Shown one piece after another: positions 12,763 to 24,650 of a DNA stretch of 64,000 nucleotides. The notes beneath the pieces are model-generated. The model did not search any database and was not told where the DNA came from. It saw only the letters and a list, made by a program, of their open reading frames with translations. The first letter of the stretch is position 1, and each line of letters opens with the position of its first letter. The position numbers and the translations under genes were made by a program. This stretch comes from Phytophthora quininea (lineage: Eukaryota; Oomycota; Peronosporomycetes; Peronosporales; Peronosporaceae): contig JAAVTG010000358.1 in NCBI GenBank assembly GCA_011947345.1, positions 17,313 through 81,312 on the forward strand, given 5' to 3'.

Positions 12763-15700
12763 AAAATGTTGCGCTGGGTGTACTGACGTGGTTTGGTTAC
12801 GTCGATTCTCAGTGAGTAGCATAGAAAGGCGTACGATTGACGCTACGCATATAATTTGAGAATCAGTTTTCATATCAACGGTCGTAGCGCTGTTTGCTTT
12901 AGTGAGGAAACAGAACGCATTATGACAGGACTCTGGCACTCTCCATGGAAGTAGACTAAGGCGTCATTAGCTACATCCACGCGACAGGTTTGACAAACCA
13001 AACTTACCCGAGTAAGCATGCTACTTAGAGAAGTGTGTTTTGTGATTTGCTTCTAACATACTGCTTGCTACGAGGTTGAAGGGTGAGGCGACACACCAAT
13101 ACTGACTTGCGAAGCGGATGGAGCGAAGTGACGCAGCGGAGAGCGGAAATGGACCAATACATCTTTTGCCCCAATCTTTCGTGCTGAGCGAACATGTGCA
13201 GGAAGCTATGGCGCGTAAAGTTGACACCGTCAACCGTGCTCGTGCAGCAAATAGGACACGTTCCCTTTTCAGCTACAGCATCGTAAACGACGCAACTACA
13301 GTGGTCGAAACTAGCTGGGTGGGCTCGCACGCGCTAATTTACAGCATCGAAAACTCTTGTAAGGATAACGAAGCTTATATTATTATCGCCGACTGTGTAA
13401 TTCTTTACGGTGTAGTAGAAACCTGTTCGCATGTCAACGTTTTGTAGATGTCAGCTCGAGACACCGCCGGCTTGTTTACGTTAAACTTATTGATAAGAAG
13501 CGATGACATTTGCTCTAGCAGAGGTTTTGGGTGGTGTTGAATAACTAACTTGTGCATTTAGTGAAGTTTGTCCTAGGTGTGTGTAGCCAAACGGCGTAGC
13601 AGAGTGGTAGTCCCTGGGAAGTAGAACTTCTCCAGGTATCATACTGAGCTCGTATCCGTGTCTTGACCGGTTGACACTTGAACTTGGTACTCCCAGTGGA
13701 GCCTAAGGTTACTTAACCAATAATAATGTTTTACACTTCACAAACCTTCTTCATCCTCGGCTCTTTTAAAGACCCTGATCTTAGACCTCAACAAAAGCCA
13801 AATCACTCTTAGAAGGCAGAGCTCACGTAATATAGTGCACTGCCTACATACCTGGGCTTGATATCACGTAGATATGGAGTAACGTTACTCGCAGCCATGC
13901 CCATCTCTTGACCTTAGGATAATTTGACGGATGTGGAGCCGCTTTCGCCGGTCCAAACATCCGGCTTACAACTTAGAAGGTGAAACAAACTCTGTTTTTT
14001 TTTTTTTCAAAACGCAAGGTATTCCTTCCAAGAGTCATGTGTATCCTCCAGCAGCTGCCAAACCAGGGGATCTTGGCTGAAGAGTCGCTCCCGAAGATAC
14101 CTCCAGATTACCTGACATTTTCCCTGATTGCGGGAATTTGTCACCGTCCAAAGACTTACGAAACACTATCCTGGGGGTCGATGCAAACGGCCGCCGATAT
14201 CACATGCCCTAGCTCAACTCAGAGTCTGCATAGTCCCCAGTTGGAGGTGCTCGGTCCGGGATTTAACGTGGTTAAGGTTGCAATAAACTGTTTTAGAATG
14301 ATTGTGGAAGTCGCCCAGAGCCAAATTGGCACGACCAATACTACGTCGTCGTACCGTAGCGTTAGTTGACGTGTTTGTGAACCGATAAGCGAATGTAAGC
14401 ATCACATAACAAAAAGAGCAATTGTTTCGAGCAAGACTCAAAGCCAAATCCCACATGTTCGTGCAAAAGAGGTATAATCTTTTGACGCAGTGAGTTCCAG
14501 ATCGCTCGTTTTGCCGCGTTTAAGATTGTATCAAGGTCCAGCCAAATTTGAGTCAATATGTATTTTAATACGAATTGAATCAAATATACTCAAAAACACA
14601 ATTATAATTAGTATGGCTACGATGGGAGTATTGAGTGTTTGTGTACAATTGCATAATAACAATTGGAGTGCCAGTATGTCGCTGATTGATTAACCAGGCT
14701 TCAACATGCTGCACATGCTTGAATCGCTGCAATTACTTAGATTTACATTTCAAAATAAAAGCTACAACATACCGTACTGGTGACCGCGACATTGGTCAAT
14801 AAGGGAAGCAGTGTATACCACACGCTACATATCCAGCATGAAAGCTCTGGTGTTTACCCCCCTCTTGGGTGCCGTTCTACTCAAGACTAAGCACAGAAGC
14901 ACGCATATATGTACAAATTCTGCGTTTGACGGGGCGTGCCTATCGCTCATCGCTTATAAATCTCTACCAATTTATTGACACTGGAAAGTATATACGTGGG
15001 ATGCATATTGCGTCGGCAAAATCTACTACTAGCAACAGCTATAAAAGACGCCCTCTACCTACTAGAAACGCTATTATTCGCTCTTCGTGGGAGCTCTGTG
15101 ATCAATACCGTGTGCATCACACCTCGGAAACAGCATTGAATCCGGACACGTAGTTCGTCTCGTGTATTTCCTGCTGGCTACCGCATGTACTGCACACAGG
15201 AGTACCACTGTTTGCTGATAGGTTCGTGTCAACTTAGTGACGTCTTTATAGAAACGATTGATAAACACACCACTGCAGACTTTGACACCACAATTGTTTA
15301 TGCTGCGTGTAGAAGTGCTGACAGTGTTAGACTCTTTTCCGCACCTTTTAGGACACATAATGTAGATCCTGGTGATGCTTGACGCCACTGTTAACGAAAC
15401 AAAGCAGTCACGCTGCCGTTAACCCCCAGGAGCAAAGGCATGTATTAGACGCGATACGACGAATTTCTTATCGTTGAAATATATGATACAATATTTTGCC
15501 TAAACTTGGTATATCCGTACACAAACTCTCCGTCAACTAGGGAAGGTGACATGTGTGGAGAGGCGAAAGATAGTGCAAAAAAGTCACCTAATGTGCACAG
15601 GATAAGATCACTTTGATTCCCGAAATATTAGATAGCAAAGGTTGTGGGAGGCTCATCACCTCTCCCGTCATTAGAGATCGAAGGTTCTCAAAGCGCACAA

Positions 15701-15765
15701 CTCATTGACTCGGCATTTCAGAATTGCGCCATAGACGAGAAGTGCTGCTGCTGCCGGAAAGAAAG
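12763..15765. other. Three kilobases without a recognisable gene
   Basis: This unique sequence follows the satellite edge. Short open frames exist (for example 13118-13447 and 13980-14369 on the plus strand) but none shows a recognisable domain, signal peptide or composition typical of the host genes further right. A run of about 13 T lies near 13995-14007. Apart from the weak tRNA-like box pair near 13597, I see nothing that can be supported. Confidence 0.6.
13587..13660 (+). repeat. Possible tRNA-derived (SINE-like) pol III box pair
   Basis: TAGCAGAGTGG at 13597-13607 matches the internal A box of tRNA genes. GCTCGTATCC at 13648-13657 matches 8 of 10 positions of the B box consensus, and the roughly 50-bp spacing is right for RNA polymerase III. 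The flanking bases do not form a proper T stem, so this is not a functional tRNA. A degenerate SINE head or a chance match are both possible. Confidence 0.27.
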
Positions 15766-18715
15766 ATGTCGGGGTTTCGACAACGTTGGACTGAACTGCT
15801 CAAGGAATGATGAACCTCGAAGAAACCTACCGGCTTAGCGATAGAGCATACGTACCTGCGTCCAGGCAAGACTAAAAACGACAAACGCGGCGTGGATTAT
15901 TTCGTGGGGCCCGAAGAATTGATGCTTAAACTGGACGAGATCGCTATAGGCATTTACTCTGTTGCGATGTAGGTGTATGGACTGTATCTAACAACTCTCG
16001 TGTATGTGTAGCTGAGTTGGAGCGTGAAGAGGCAGCAGAAGAGGTTCAGCGGCAACGGATTCACGACGAGAGAGCAGGTATCACCATCTCTGGGATATTA
16101 TGGTCGATACAGGCTAACAAATTTTTGAATCGTGTATTTTGTCCTGAGTTATAGGTGCTGATAAAATCAGCGCAGTCCTGGGCCCAAACCAAGCGGCGTC
16201 TGCAGCTGAAGAGACTTCAAACGTGCAGGTTGCAGATCAAGGCATGCTGCTGCATAAAACTTATCACGTCCGATACGTGCTAAAATGTTCGTGGAATCAT
16301 TTATTGTGTACGATATCAGGTACAACACCCTCATCACAATCACCGCTCAGGGTATTGTGCTCGGCCAACACGCATAGGTATCAGCTCGATCTCTGCAGAG
16401 CAGCCAGACTGTTGCACGTGTGATTCACCTGGGTGGTAATGTTTGCTTAATCGCTTCGAGAACCTCACACAACTTACGAATTTCTTGTTCTAATAGATGA
16501 AGTTCTGGACGCCACTGCAAATATCCCACCAATTTGGCTGTTGAGTTCTCTAACGTAGGCTCAGACAGCGATGCGGAGTTGGCGCAACTTTGTCCAACAT
16601 TGCCACACATCATGAGTGACCGAAGTGATGCGGAAGCCAATGAGGATGTCACAGCGCAGGCAGTGCTGATGAAGACGAAGCAATCTCTTGCAGAAGTGCC
16701 AGTTGTGATCCATCGAGCAGCCGTTAATCTCTTCCGGAGTTTACCACTGCTATCGGTACGTGTTATCGTGCTTATAAACGATAAGTATACATGATAGCAA
16801 TCTAATCATGGTACTGTCGTGGCAGATGGCGCCACTAACGTGCTTAAACCTGACGAGAAGATGGAGGACTTCGAACGGTTGGATCTGATGTCGAAAACGA
16901 TGACGGGCTGGACGATGAAGACGAACATGAGGAAGATGTCTTTATCGTTGACCAGTTCGATGGTGACGACGAACTTAAGGTGATGAAGGTCCTCCCGACA
17001 TGCCATTTTCGGAACCCTTGTGGCTGCTGTCGGGTGTAGATATGCTGATAGTAAGTGCACTATCGATCAAGCACAATCAATGGATTTTGCGAAATATGAC
17101 AACAAATGGATGGACTGATCTGTCATTGCAAGAGCCTTATCCATACGTGGGCGGCCCGTACGAGCCTCGGCCTGCTGGACCTCTGAGGTTGAACTACCCG
17201 AGACTCTACCATGCGGAGCACGGGCCACCGATGGCAGATGCGTCAGTAGCAACAACAATATTGGGGCCTTCTTTTTCTTCACGTCGCCGGGGTTGTGGGA
17301 CGATACTGCGGACACAAGTAACAACTAAGTTTTGGAGAAACTGGACCAACGTATGGAGGTGAAGCTAGTTTGACAAGTGCTTCGAGAGCGGCGGAAGTCT
17401 AGCTATCGTCGATAGACTCGTGTCCAGATCAAAGCCAACCCTCGGAAACTAACAGCAATTACTGGCAGAGAAGTGTATATGTGGAGGCTTATTGATCACG
17501 CGTGCGATCTGTTCTAATACGGAGAAGCTGTATAACCGTTGGAAGACGACGGATGAGGGGCCATCCCACGCGGGCGGTTGGATTGTACATGACGAGAGAT
17601 AGATTTACCCATATCTCGCGCAATCTGCATTTCAGCAGCAATTCTGATCCTCGCGCGGTGGTGGACAGAGCTTAAAAACTCCGGTCAGTAATTGAGACGG
17701 TGCAGAGGCAATTCCAAACGGAATACGTCCCTTCAGCTGTTCTATCTTTTGACGAAGTGATATTGCCGTCACGCTCGTCCTACAATCGCATTCGAGTCTA
17801 CATGAAGGATAAACCGCATAAGTATGGTACTAGAACGTTCATGATGTGTTGCGGGGACAACGCGTACTGTGTTAGGTAAGTAGTGGGGCGTACCTTTGGG
17901 TGCGCTCTCTTTTGTTTTAAACTCTAAGTCGGTTACCGTGTACAATACAAGACATTGATTTGTGTTTTCCTATCAGATATCGGTTTGACATGTACTGTGG
18001 CAAACGCAGAGCGGAGGAGGGTGCTGGTCCACAAGATGGAAAGTCTGGGCCTGCTGCGGTTGTTCGCAATGTGCGCAGCGTTTCCGGAGACGAGCCTTCG
18101 AAAAGCATGAGGCTGATTGTCACTGACCGCTACTACACGTCCGTGCCATTGGCCATGAATCTGCTAACCCTAGGATTCTACAGTGTAGGCACCGTGATGA
18201 CAAACCGATTTGGCCTCTGTCTGGAGATAACGTCCCGAAGGACGGTCCAGCAGGAATCGCCAGAGGAACATTTGCGGTGACAGAGTCCACCACAGTCGAG
18301 AGCTTATGAATGCTTCGCTGGTGGGACAGTTACCCTGTGTACGTGTTGTGTGCTGGCGGAAGCATTAAAATGGACCGTGTTGTTCGTCGTGAAAGGACTG
18401 ACGAGCAAGTCGAAGTACCTTGTCCCCGTGTGGTAAAGGACTATCATACTTTCATGGGAGGTGTCAATGTTCATGATCAATTGCAGCTCCGAAGGTAGGA
18501 ACTGTTATCATATGTTTGAGTTGATAGCATTTATTTTAGCGTGGATTGTACTTGATAACTTTAGATACTCACTCCAACTCTCACTGCGCATCAAGAAGTA
18601 TTACAAGACGCTGTTCCTAGGCTTTGTCGATCTTGCAATCACCAACGCATTATCGTCTACGTCCATCAATCCGTGATTGCCACCAAAAAGGTGCCGACTC
18701 ATCAGTTGATTTCAA
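15766..18715 (+). pseudogene. piggyBac-like transposase, decayed, with introns
   Basis: The ATG at 15766 opens an N-terminal domain of the kind seen on oomycete piggyBac-derived proteins (TYLRPGKTKNDKRGVDYFVG). It is followed by DDE_Tnp_1_7 blocks: RDRFTHISRNLHFSS near 17590, FDEVILPSRS at about 17748, RVYMKDKPHKYGT, DRYYTSVPLAMNLL near 18124 and DYHTFMGGVNVHDQ near 18440. Frames join cleanly across GT-AG introns at 16078-16154, 17876-17976 (101 bp) and 18495-18564 (70 bp). The first catalytic aspartate (17751) and second (18124) are present. The third, in the GVD motif, reads GVN (18466). In-frame stops occur at 15808-15813 (TGATGA) and 17673, and the C-terminus frameshifts near 18645. It would have catalysed cut-and-paste transposition but is dead. 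Element ends were not identified. Confidence 0.82.
17876..17976 (+). other. Intron in the piggyBac-like pseudogene
   Basis: GTAAGT at the left and TATCAG at the right bracket 101 bp. Removing it joins ...AYCVR to YRFDMYCGK, the expected contiguous piggyBac sequence around the split AGA codon. This supports a real spliceosomal intron rather than decay. Confidence 0.75.
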
Positions 18716-19616
18716 GACGAGCAAATAAATTGTCTTGGCTTTAATATGAGCTTGATCGTCTGATTTCAGTCTTTAAAAATCGACAAAAATATCGTTGTCT
18801 CTTTTACCTGCTTTGACTGGTCTCTAATTCAAACCGACTTTCTTTGTCGGTCTTGGACACAATAAACTACCTTGTCGTGTCCTTTGCTATGGTTTCAGAT
18901 CTTGATAAGCTTGTCGAGCTACGATAACGTCGGCAACTATAGTGAGGGGTGGGGTTTTCCATGAGTTTTGTAACGGGACACGTTTGATTTTAACTTTATT
19001 TTAGTAAAGAAAAACTTACCTCGATACACGATAATTCGCCCAACGGGGAGAACCAAACGCTTCGCGCTGGAAGGGTTAATTTTTTAGGCCTCTCTCAACT
19101 GCTGCACGCGTGTCCTGGGCACCACCGCACACTTGCACTAACCTCACTAACTTTGAGGACTGTCGGAAATATCAACAGCTGTCTGCAAAGGTTTAAACGT
19201 TTCTCGTATAAACGTTTATGTATGGGTGTGTGAGAATACTACACGCACAAGACTACACTACACAATTGTAAGACATACCCATCTGTTGCTGTACACCCAC
19301 TACAATCTGCGTGCTCATGTAAGTGTGGCAGCAATTGGTTGACAAGCGGTAATCTGACTGTTATGCAAGGAGCCACTACCTTTGACGGAGCACTAAATAA
19401 ATGATATTAAGAAATATTTTGTATGCATTTGAACCGAAACTGTAGACTACAGGCCCTGCAAAGTCTTATCTGCAACACTAGACCGAGACTGATCTTTGGC
19501 GCGTTTTGGGGCAGATATCTGCACGTATACTGTATAACATCGTACCTATTTTCGGGTCCAAGTAGAATAATTATCAATATATGCTTGGGTACTATACGGA
19601 GTTAGCTCTGACGGGA
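18716..19616. other. AT-richer spacer between piggyBac and Tc1 remnants
   Basis: No domain or coding frame worth supporting was seen. The stretch probably includes the untranslated tail and terminal region of the piggyBac element, but I could not match an inverted repeat or TTAA pair that would define its right end. Confidence 0.5.
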
Positions 19617-19618
19617 TA

Positions 19619-19817
19619 CAGTGCGCGTCGAAATTATACCCGCACCCGAAAAATGACTCTCTCGAGCCGACACTTTCGCTTTCCTACCAAAGCTGCTCTG
19701 CAGGAGACACGAAAAGCAATAGAAAGCACGTGCACAAAGTAGAATCGGAAAAGATAGCGTTGGTGTCGAGCTATCGGCGAAAACCTAGAATCAACTCGGG
19801 TCAAAATTATAGCCGCA
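19619..19817 (+). repeat. Left terminal inverted repeat of the Tc1-type element
   Basis: This 199-bp arm is matched, inverted, by 20979-21177. The outer end reads CAGTGCGCGTCG and the inner end reads TATAGCCGCA. Confidence 0.93.
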
Positions 19818-19908
19818 TCAAAATGGGCAACGTTAACTATACTCTAGTTAGGTGTCTTCGCTCCTTTCAGCGGCCGTGTCGCTTCCAATCGTCTCGGTAT
19901 GCTTCGAA

Positions 19909-20846
19909 CTAACTTTTGATGTATTCTGGATCAATACGAGCCCATTCTAACTTAATCTGCTTGATCAAATCGGCAGGTCTATCAAATTGACGTCCATTGG
20001 CGTAGACTCGGCGAGCTAGAAGCCCCACACGTTCTCGATGACGTTCGAATCTGGGCTTTTAGCCGGCCAAGGCAGCGGTTCAATGCTTTCAGCAGCCAGG
20101 AAGTTCTTAGTGAGCCTTGCCGAGTAAATAGATGCATTATCTTGTTGAAAAATAGGGCCCAAATTCCCCAATTTCGAACGAAGTTCTCTCATATAAGGAA
20201 GCAGGCCGTCGCTCAGCGTTTTGGTGTAGCTTAAAGCATTCTGCTTGCCCTTTAAGAAGATCAGCTCGGTATTGCCATACCAGTTCACCCCCGCAGATCA
20301 TGACGCTTCCCCGCCGTTTACCCGTTTCGACATGTATTTTGGTTCGGTGCGCAAGTCGTGCCAGTAGAAACGGAAGCCGTCCAGGCCGTCCAGGTTAAAT
20401 TTCTTCTCATCAGTGAAGATTAACCGCCTCCAGAACACCCGTTTGCCACTGTGACGGTTTGCCAAGGCTACCCTGGCCACCTTGTGGTGAGGTTTGAGCG
20501 TTGGAGTGAGTTTGCTCTTAGCATAGGTAGCATAGCGATGGTTTCGTAGCACTCGTAGCACGGTCGACTTGCTAGGAAGGCATGGCAGCAGTGGGCATAT
20601 CTGTTTGGCTGACAGGTTGCCCACAACAGCCAGCCCAAAAACGCGCCTGGCCTCTCGACTGTTGATTTTCCGCTTCCAGCCGGTTCTCTTCGTCACTGAT
20701 GCCGCCATGCCGCGCTTCAAGAAGTTCCTGACAGCCTTCTCATCACGTCCAAACTGCCTAGCAATTGCTCTGTTGCTTTTTCCTTCTCTAATCCAGCGGA
20801 TGATCTTGCCACACTCGTCCTCGCTCAACTGCGTGCCTCGCGGCAT
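19909..20846 (-). pseudogene. Tc1-type DD34E transposase, broken
   Basis: The minus-strand frame starts MPRGTQLSEDE at 20846. Residues 1-110 form paired helix-turn-helix regions (RAIARQFGRDEKAVRNFLKR), followed by a DDE_3 core: FTDEKKFNLDG (first Asp), FQQDNAS (second Asp) and SPDSNVIENVWG (Glu). Thirty-four residues lie between the second Asp and the Glu, the Tc1 signature. An in-frame TGA at about 20298 splits it, though reading the neighbouring frame over this spot gives VMICGG, so paired indels are an alternative. A one-base shift just after ENVWG (near 20020) throws the last ~35 codons out of frame; they continue to a stop at 19909. Cut-and-paste transposition was its role. All three catalytic residues remain. 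Confidence 0.9.
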
Positions 20847-20978
20847 GTTGATTTCCCGCAGGGAATCGACGAGTGGCTCCCCGAATCGCCTTTCAAATGG
20901 CTATTTCCTTATCTCTTTTATTACGATTACAGACGTGTTTTCGTTGTTTATTACGTCCGGTCAGAAAAATAGCCATGG

Positions 20979-21177
20979 TGCGGCTATAATTTTGACCCGA
21001 GTTGATTCCAGGTTTTCGCCGATAGCTCGACACCAACGCTAGCTTTTCCGATTCTACTTTGTGCACGTGCTTTCTATTGCTTTTCGTGTCTCCTGCAGAG
21101 CAGCTTTGGTAGGAAAGCGAAAGTGTCGGCTCGAGAGAGTCATTTTTCGGGTGCGGCTATAATTTCGACGCGCACTG
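20979..21177 (-). repeat. Right terminal inverted repeat of the Tc1-type element
   Basis: This 199-bp arm is the reverse complement of 19619-19817 with only a few mismatches. The outer end reads CGACGCGCACTG and is followed by the duplicated TA. Confidence 0.93.
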
Positions 21178-21179
21178 TA

Positions 21180-22317
21180 CTATTCCAAGGGTGAGCGAAC
21201 AACACGAGTACGTTTGACGTTGCGGTGACTGTACGTGCACCTATTACTCGGGAGTTCGAGCAATGGCGTCACGACCATAGTGGACTACTCAGTCATCGAG
21301 GAGGACGCTATACACACGAAGAACATCGTCTACCGTGAGATTTTCGCCGCTTATCAGAGCTTACTGCATAGATACATATCTCATTTGTATTTGAAAAGTT
21401 TGGCTGTGTCTCCAACACCCCTATAGCTCCATCCAGCTGCTGTGTGTAGCGAAGTTGGCCCTGGTAAATAGTAGAGCGAGACGGAAATTGACCGAATGGG
21501 TTGCATCGAACCATGCCCTATCGCTCGCATAAAAGGGCGATCCAAATGCTAGTCCTGCTGCGGAATAAGGTGGTTGCCTGTTCTGTCGATTGACCAAAAA
21601 AGGAGTTTCGTCCTCAATCAAACAAAACGGTGCGAACCCAAATCAACATCTAATACTGTGAGTAGTTTAGCGAGCGGAACGGAGTGCACGTATTGAACCT
21701 TTCCGCCTCGTAACGGCGTCAGCTATGTTAATATATGGAAGGAAATAAAATTATACCGTGTCCAGCTGTCAGTCAAAGTGACCCTATATGCTTTTTGTTT
21801 GACTGGCCGGTAAGACGAGTGTGAAAATCGCACGCACAGGAAGTAGTATATTACCACCTTGACCAGATCGTGTTTTTGTATATCATGGTTCCAATAGCCG
21901 TATAACTTACATGCCACACTTTTTTCTTTTAGTGCTATATTTATACAGACGAAAAGAACTCAACAAAATAACAATTTTTGAATACCCATGTTGATTTTAT
22001 ACTAGTATGGCAGCATCCTGATTGGCAGGTCGCCCATGGTTGCTAGGGGGTTACTTGAAATATGCAAAATTGCGGTTTCCAACGACGCCCCCAAAAAAAA
22101 GGATGTTTCGAAAGCGTGATGAGTTTCAAGGTATGCATTCCCCAATGGACTCCTGAACTCGCTCCCTTTTCTTAATACCAATCTCGACCCACCACTCCGG
22201 CCTGAACGACGTACGTTGTCGCTTGACCAGTGCGATGCGTTTCCTCACCGCTAACCATGTTGATGGCAAATTAAATGTGTATACGCGTGCAGGAATCAGG
22301 CTGGTCGGGTACTCCCA
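21180..22317. other. Spacer without supported features
   Basis: Only short, composition-neutral open frames occur on either strand. No transposase, effector or housekeeping motif was recognised. Confidence 0.5.
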
Positions 22318-22662
22318 ATGATGCGAGAGCGTCAGAGAAGGCACCGACGTCACCAGCGTCAGCTGAAGGAGCTGCAGTGTCAATATCCGGGAGTATGCGG
22401 GAACGAAAGAGCGATCAAGTCGAACGGCGAGCACCATTGGCTTTGTGAATTTCACCGTGAGCGCCAAAACGCCATGCAGCGAGCTCGCTATCAGCGTGTG
22501 AACGCTATGCAGACTTTCCAGGCTTCTCCAGCGCCACCTACCGCAGCTGTTGAATTGCGCGACAGAGAAAGACATGAAACAATCCTTCAAGGTGCTATTA
22601 CATCAGCACTCAGGTCAGGTGAGGAGTATTTTTCTGCTGGGCAAAGTGTTATTCAGCGCTAA
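22318..22662 (+). CDS. Hypothetical protein with Cys/His cluster
   Basis: A 114-residue frame rich in Arg, Gln and Glu. Residues about 20-60 hold a Cys/His cluster (CQYPGVC, then HHWLCEFHRERQN) that could coordinate zinc, and the segment has the look of a small oomycete repeat-associated domain. The N-terminal 25 residues are strongly basic. The true start may lie upstream in another exon, because the in-window ATG follows no clear promoter. I do not recognise the family with confidence. It may be a fragment of a mobile-element protein given its surroundings. Confidence 0.35.
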   Translation: MMRERQRRHRRHQRQLKELQCQYPGVCGNERAIKSNGEHHWLCEFHRERQNAMQRARYQRVNAMQTFQASPAPPTAAVELRDRERHETILQGAITSALRSGEEYFSAGQSVIQR

Positions 22663-23901
22663 TCAATAAACAATAAACTGTACGCGCACAGGGGTTGAGC
22701 ACGAGGCTGACGAAGCGTAAAGCGATGGGAATTTGCGGAGTGTCTCGTTGTCAATGGCTGCTAGTCAGGCTTCCCAGACCATTTACATGGTCATTCTGAC
22801 CATACCGGCACCCGATGCGTAACAACGCGATGTTAACAGCACACCTCAACCTCGTGCTATTTCTTCAGCGCTAGAAGCAATGACCAGAGCTCTCCATCAT
22901 AGCCTGTTTCAGGAGGATCGTTCGACACGTCAATACTCGTTGTGCCCTGCAGTGAAATCCAGACGGCACGTACGCGTATTTTTCGTAGTAGCTCATGAGC
23001 CGTCGCAGGCAAAAAAATTGACGTAGGTAAGAAGACAAAACTAAACTAGCAATTCGTGTCAATTTTTGTACGTATTAATGGCTATGGTTCGAATGTCTTC
23101 TCTACGATGCAATCCACTGCGACGGTGGATCAGTTCGTCTGGCGATAACAGCGAAATTGTCTTTTTGCGGACTGCTGATACTGGAGCTGACGGCAACCCA
23201 GACAGATGCGTCACAGACCCGCCTTGCTGTCTCTGGTGTTCATTCGCCGCTGCCAGTGTGCCCGCCGAGGATTTCCCCAACATGAATACGGGCGTGCTGG
23301 TCATAGTACCGTTTGGAGTCTTTACACATTCAACCCAATGGCGATCGCTTTCATCGTGCCCGTCAACATCTTCACGTTGTCGCCAATACACGCACAGCGG
23401 ATGGTTGTCTCCTCCAATTCGAACACAGAGGTGGTGTACGGACAGTGAGTGGAAAATGACGCAGTTTTGAGCAGACTACAGTGGTTGGATCGATAGATGA
23501 AGCATGCCTGCATACAATAGCATCCGTAGATGGCGCTACAAGAAAGCGTGCCCATATCGAGTGAAACTCACCATTTTCATCTTTGGTGTTGAAAGTATGG
23601 ACCCGCCCTCTCGGAAGAATAGACCCCCGTCCACGGTCTATTGGGGCTGTGACTGTCCTAATAGTTGTCCGGACACAAGGCACTGTTGCCTTTTCGAGCG
23701 TAGGCTGCTCGTGTTGGCTGTCAGAAATTGTATCATCACCGAGATGACAGCGTCTCGTTGTGCTTTATTGTGACTTCCTGCATCGCACGCACGACTGGAA
23801 GATTCGCACCAGTCGTTTTTGCAACAACTCCCATATCCGAGCCCATTCGCGTTCAAATTCTACCCTTTTTCCTGTGTAGTTAGTAGCTTATCTTATGTCA
23901 G
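22663..23901. other. Uncertain sequence downstream of the helicase remnant
   Basis: Several overlapping frames of 70-135 codons exist on both strands (for example 23059-23391 and 23372-23683 on the minus strand). None shows a domain I can name. The stretch lies immediately downstream of the helicase remnant and may be the decayed 3' part of the same element. Confidence 0.35.
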
Positions 23902-24650
23902 TCAATGCGTTAACACAATCGCATTTCGGTGTGTAATCCGCGATAACGCTACGTATGCAAATGCCACATTTGGGATCGAATTCGAGTGGAAAACGACATA
24001 CTTGCAAGTTAGACCCTGTACTTTGTGCACGGTCATCGCATGTGCCAACCGCAATGGAATTTCTCTACGCACGAAGCGTAAATCGCTCGTGTTTTTACCC
24101 CAGGGCACTTCTTTTGGCATGATCGGAACGATGTTGGAGACCTCTGCAAGCAGTGACGGACCTAAGTATGTGTCTATAACTTGCACAAGTACTATCGGAA
24201 GCTCGCAGTCAGACAGAAATATTAAGTCGTACACGATACAATTAGTTCCATTGCGGAGTCCAGCACCTTGAGCAATATTATAAGTTAGTGTTACCGGCGC
24301 TCCAACTGAGAGCGTCAATTTGCTTGCTATGACGCGACTGTGATCTAAATTAGGAGTTCTAGCTTCATTCAGAAGCGCGTTCACTGTCCCTGCGGGGATG
24401 TCTCGTTTTGCCGTCAACCTCTTTTGCTAGACAAAGTGCTGCGATAAAAGGTTAACCCGTGGATTTAAAGAAGCATTTATACGGTCCTTGTTAACTGCAT
24501 CAACATCTGTATTTTTGTGAGCTATGTGCTTTGCGCCAGGTAGCCACGGTGTATCGTTTTTCCCATCTATACACCGTGTATTGAACAGTGCGACATTATC
24601 CGCTGTCGGTACTTTGTTGCGCAGTCTTCGCAGCGCCACAAGTGAACTGC
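23902..24650 (-). pseudogene. PIF1/Helitron-type DNA helicase, C-terminal fragment
   Basis: On the minus strand, 24639-24427 reads LRRLRNKVPTADNVALFNTR and then 24417-23902 reads TLSVGAPVTLTYNIAQGAGL, PLRLAHAMTVHKVQGLT and VALSRITHRNAIVLTH. These correspond to the C-terminal RecA-like lobe of PIF1 helicases: the NGT turn after a VTLTYN strand, the THKxQG-like motif V and the VALSR motif VI. The two parts are in the same frame, with a TAG stop at 24427-24429 and about three codons between them. No Walker A motif was found to the right, so the ATPase is incomplete. Helitrons and related elements carry such helicases; a stand-alone PIF1 relic is the alternative. Confidence 0.72.

Larger units (their letters stand above)
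19619..21177. mobile_element. Tc1/mariner-type transposon, complete ends, TA duplication
   Basis: Inverted repeats of 199 bp begin CAGTGCGCGTCGAAATTAT at 19619 and end with the complement at 21177. They are flanked on both sides by TA (19617-19618 and 21178-21179), the standard Tc1/mariner target duplication. The 1559-bp element encloses one transposase frame on the minus strand. The repeats differ at only a few positions, for example GATAGCG against GCTAGCG near the middle, so the insertion is not ancient although the transposase is broken. Confidence 0.95.
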
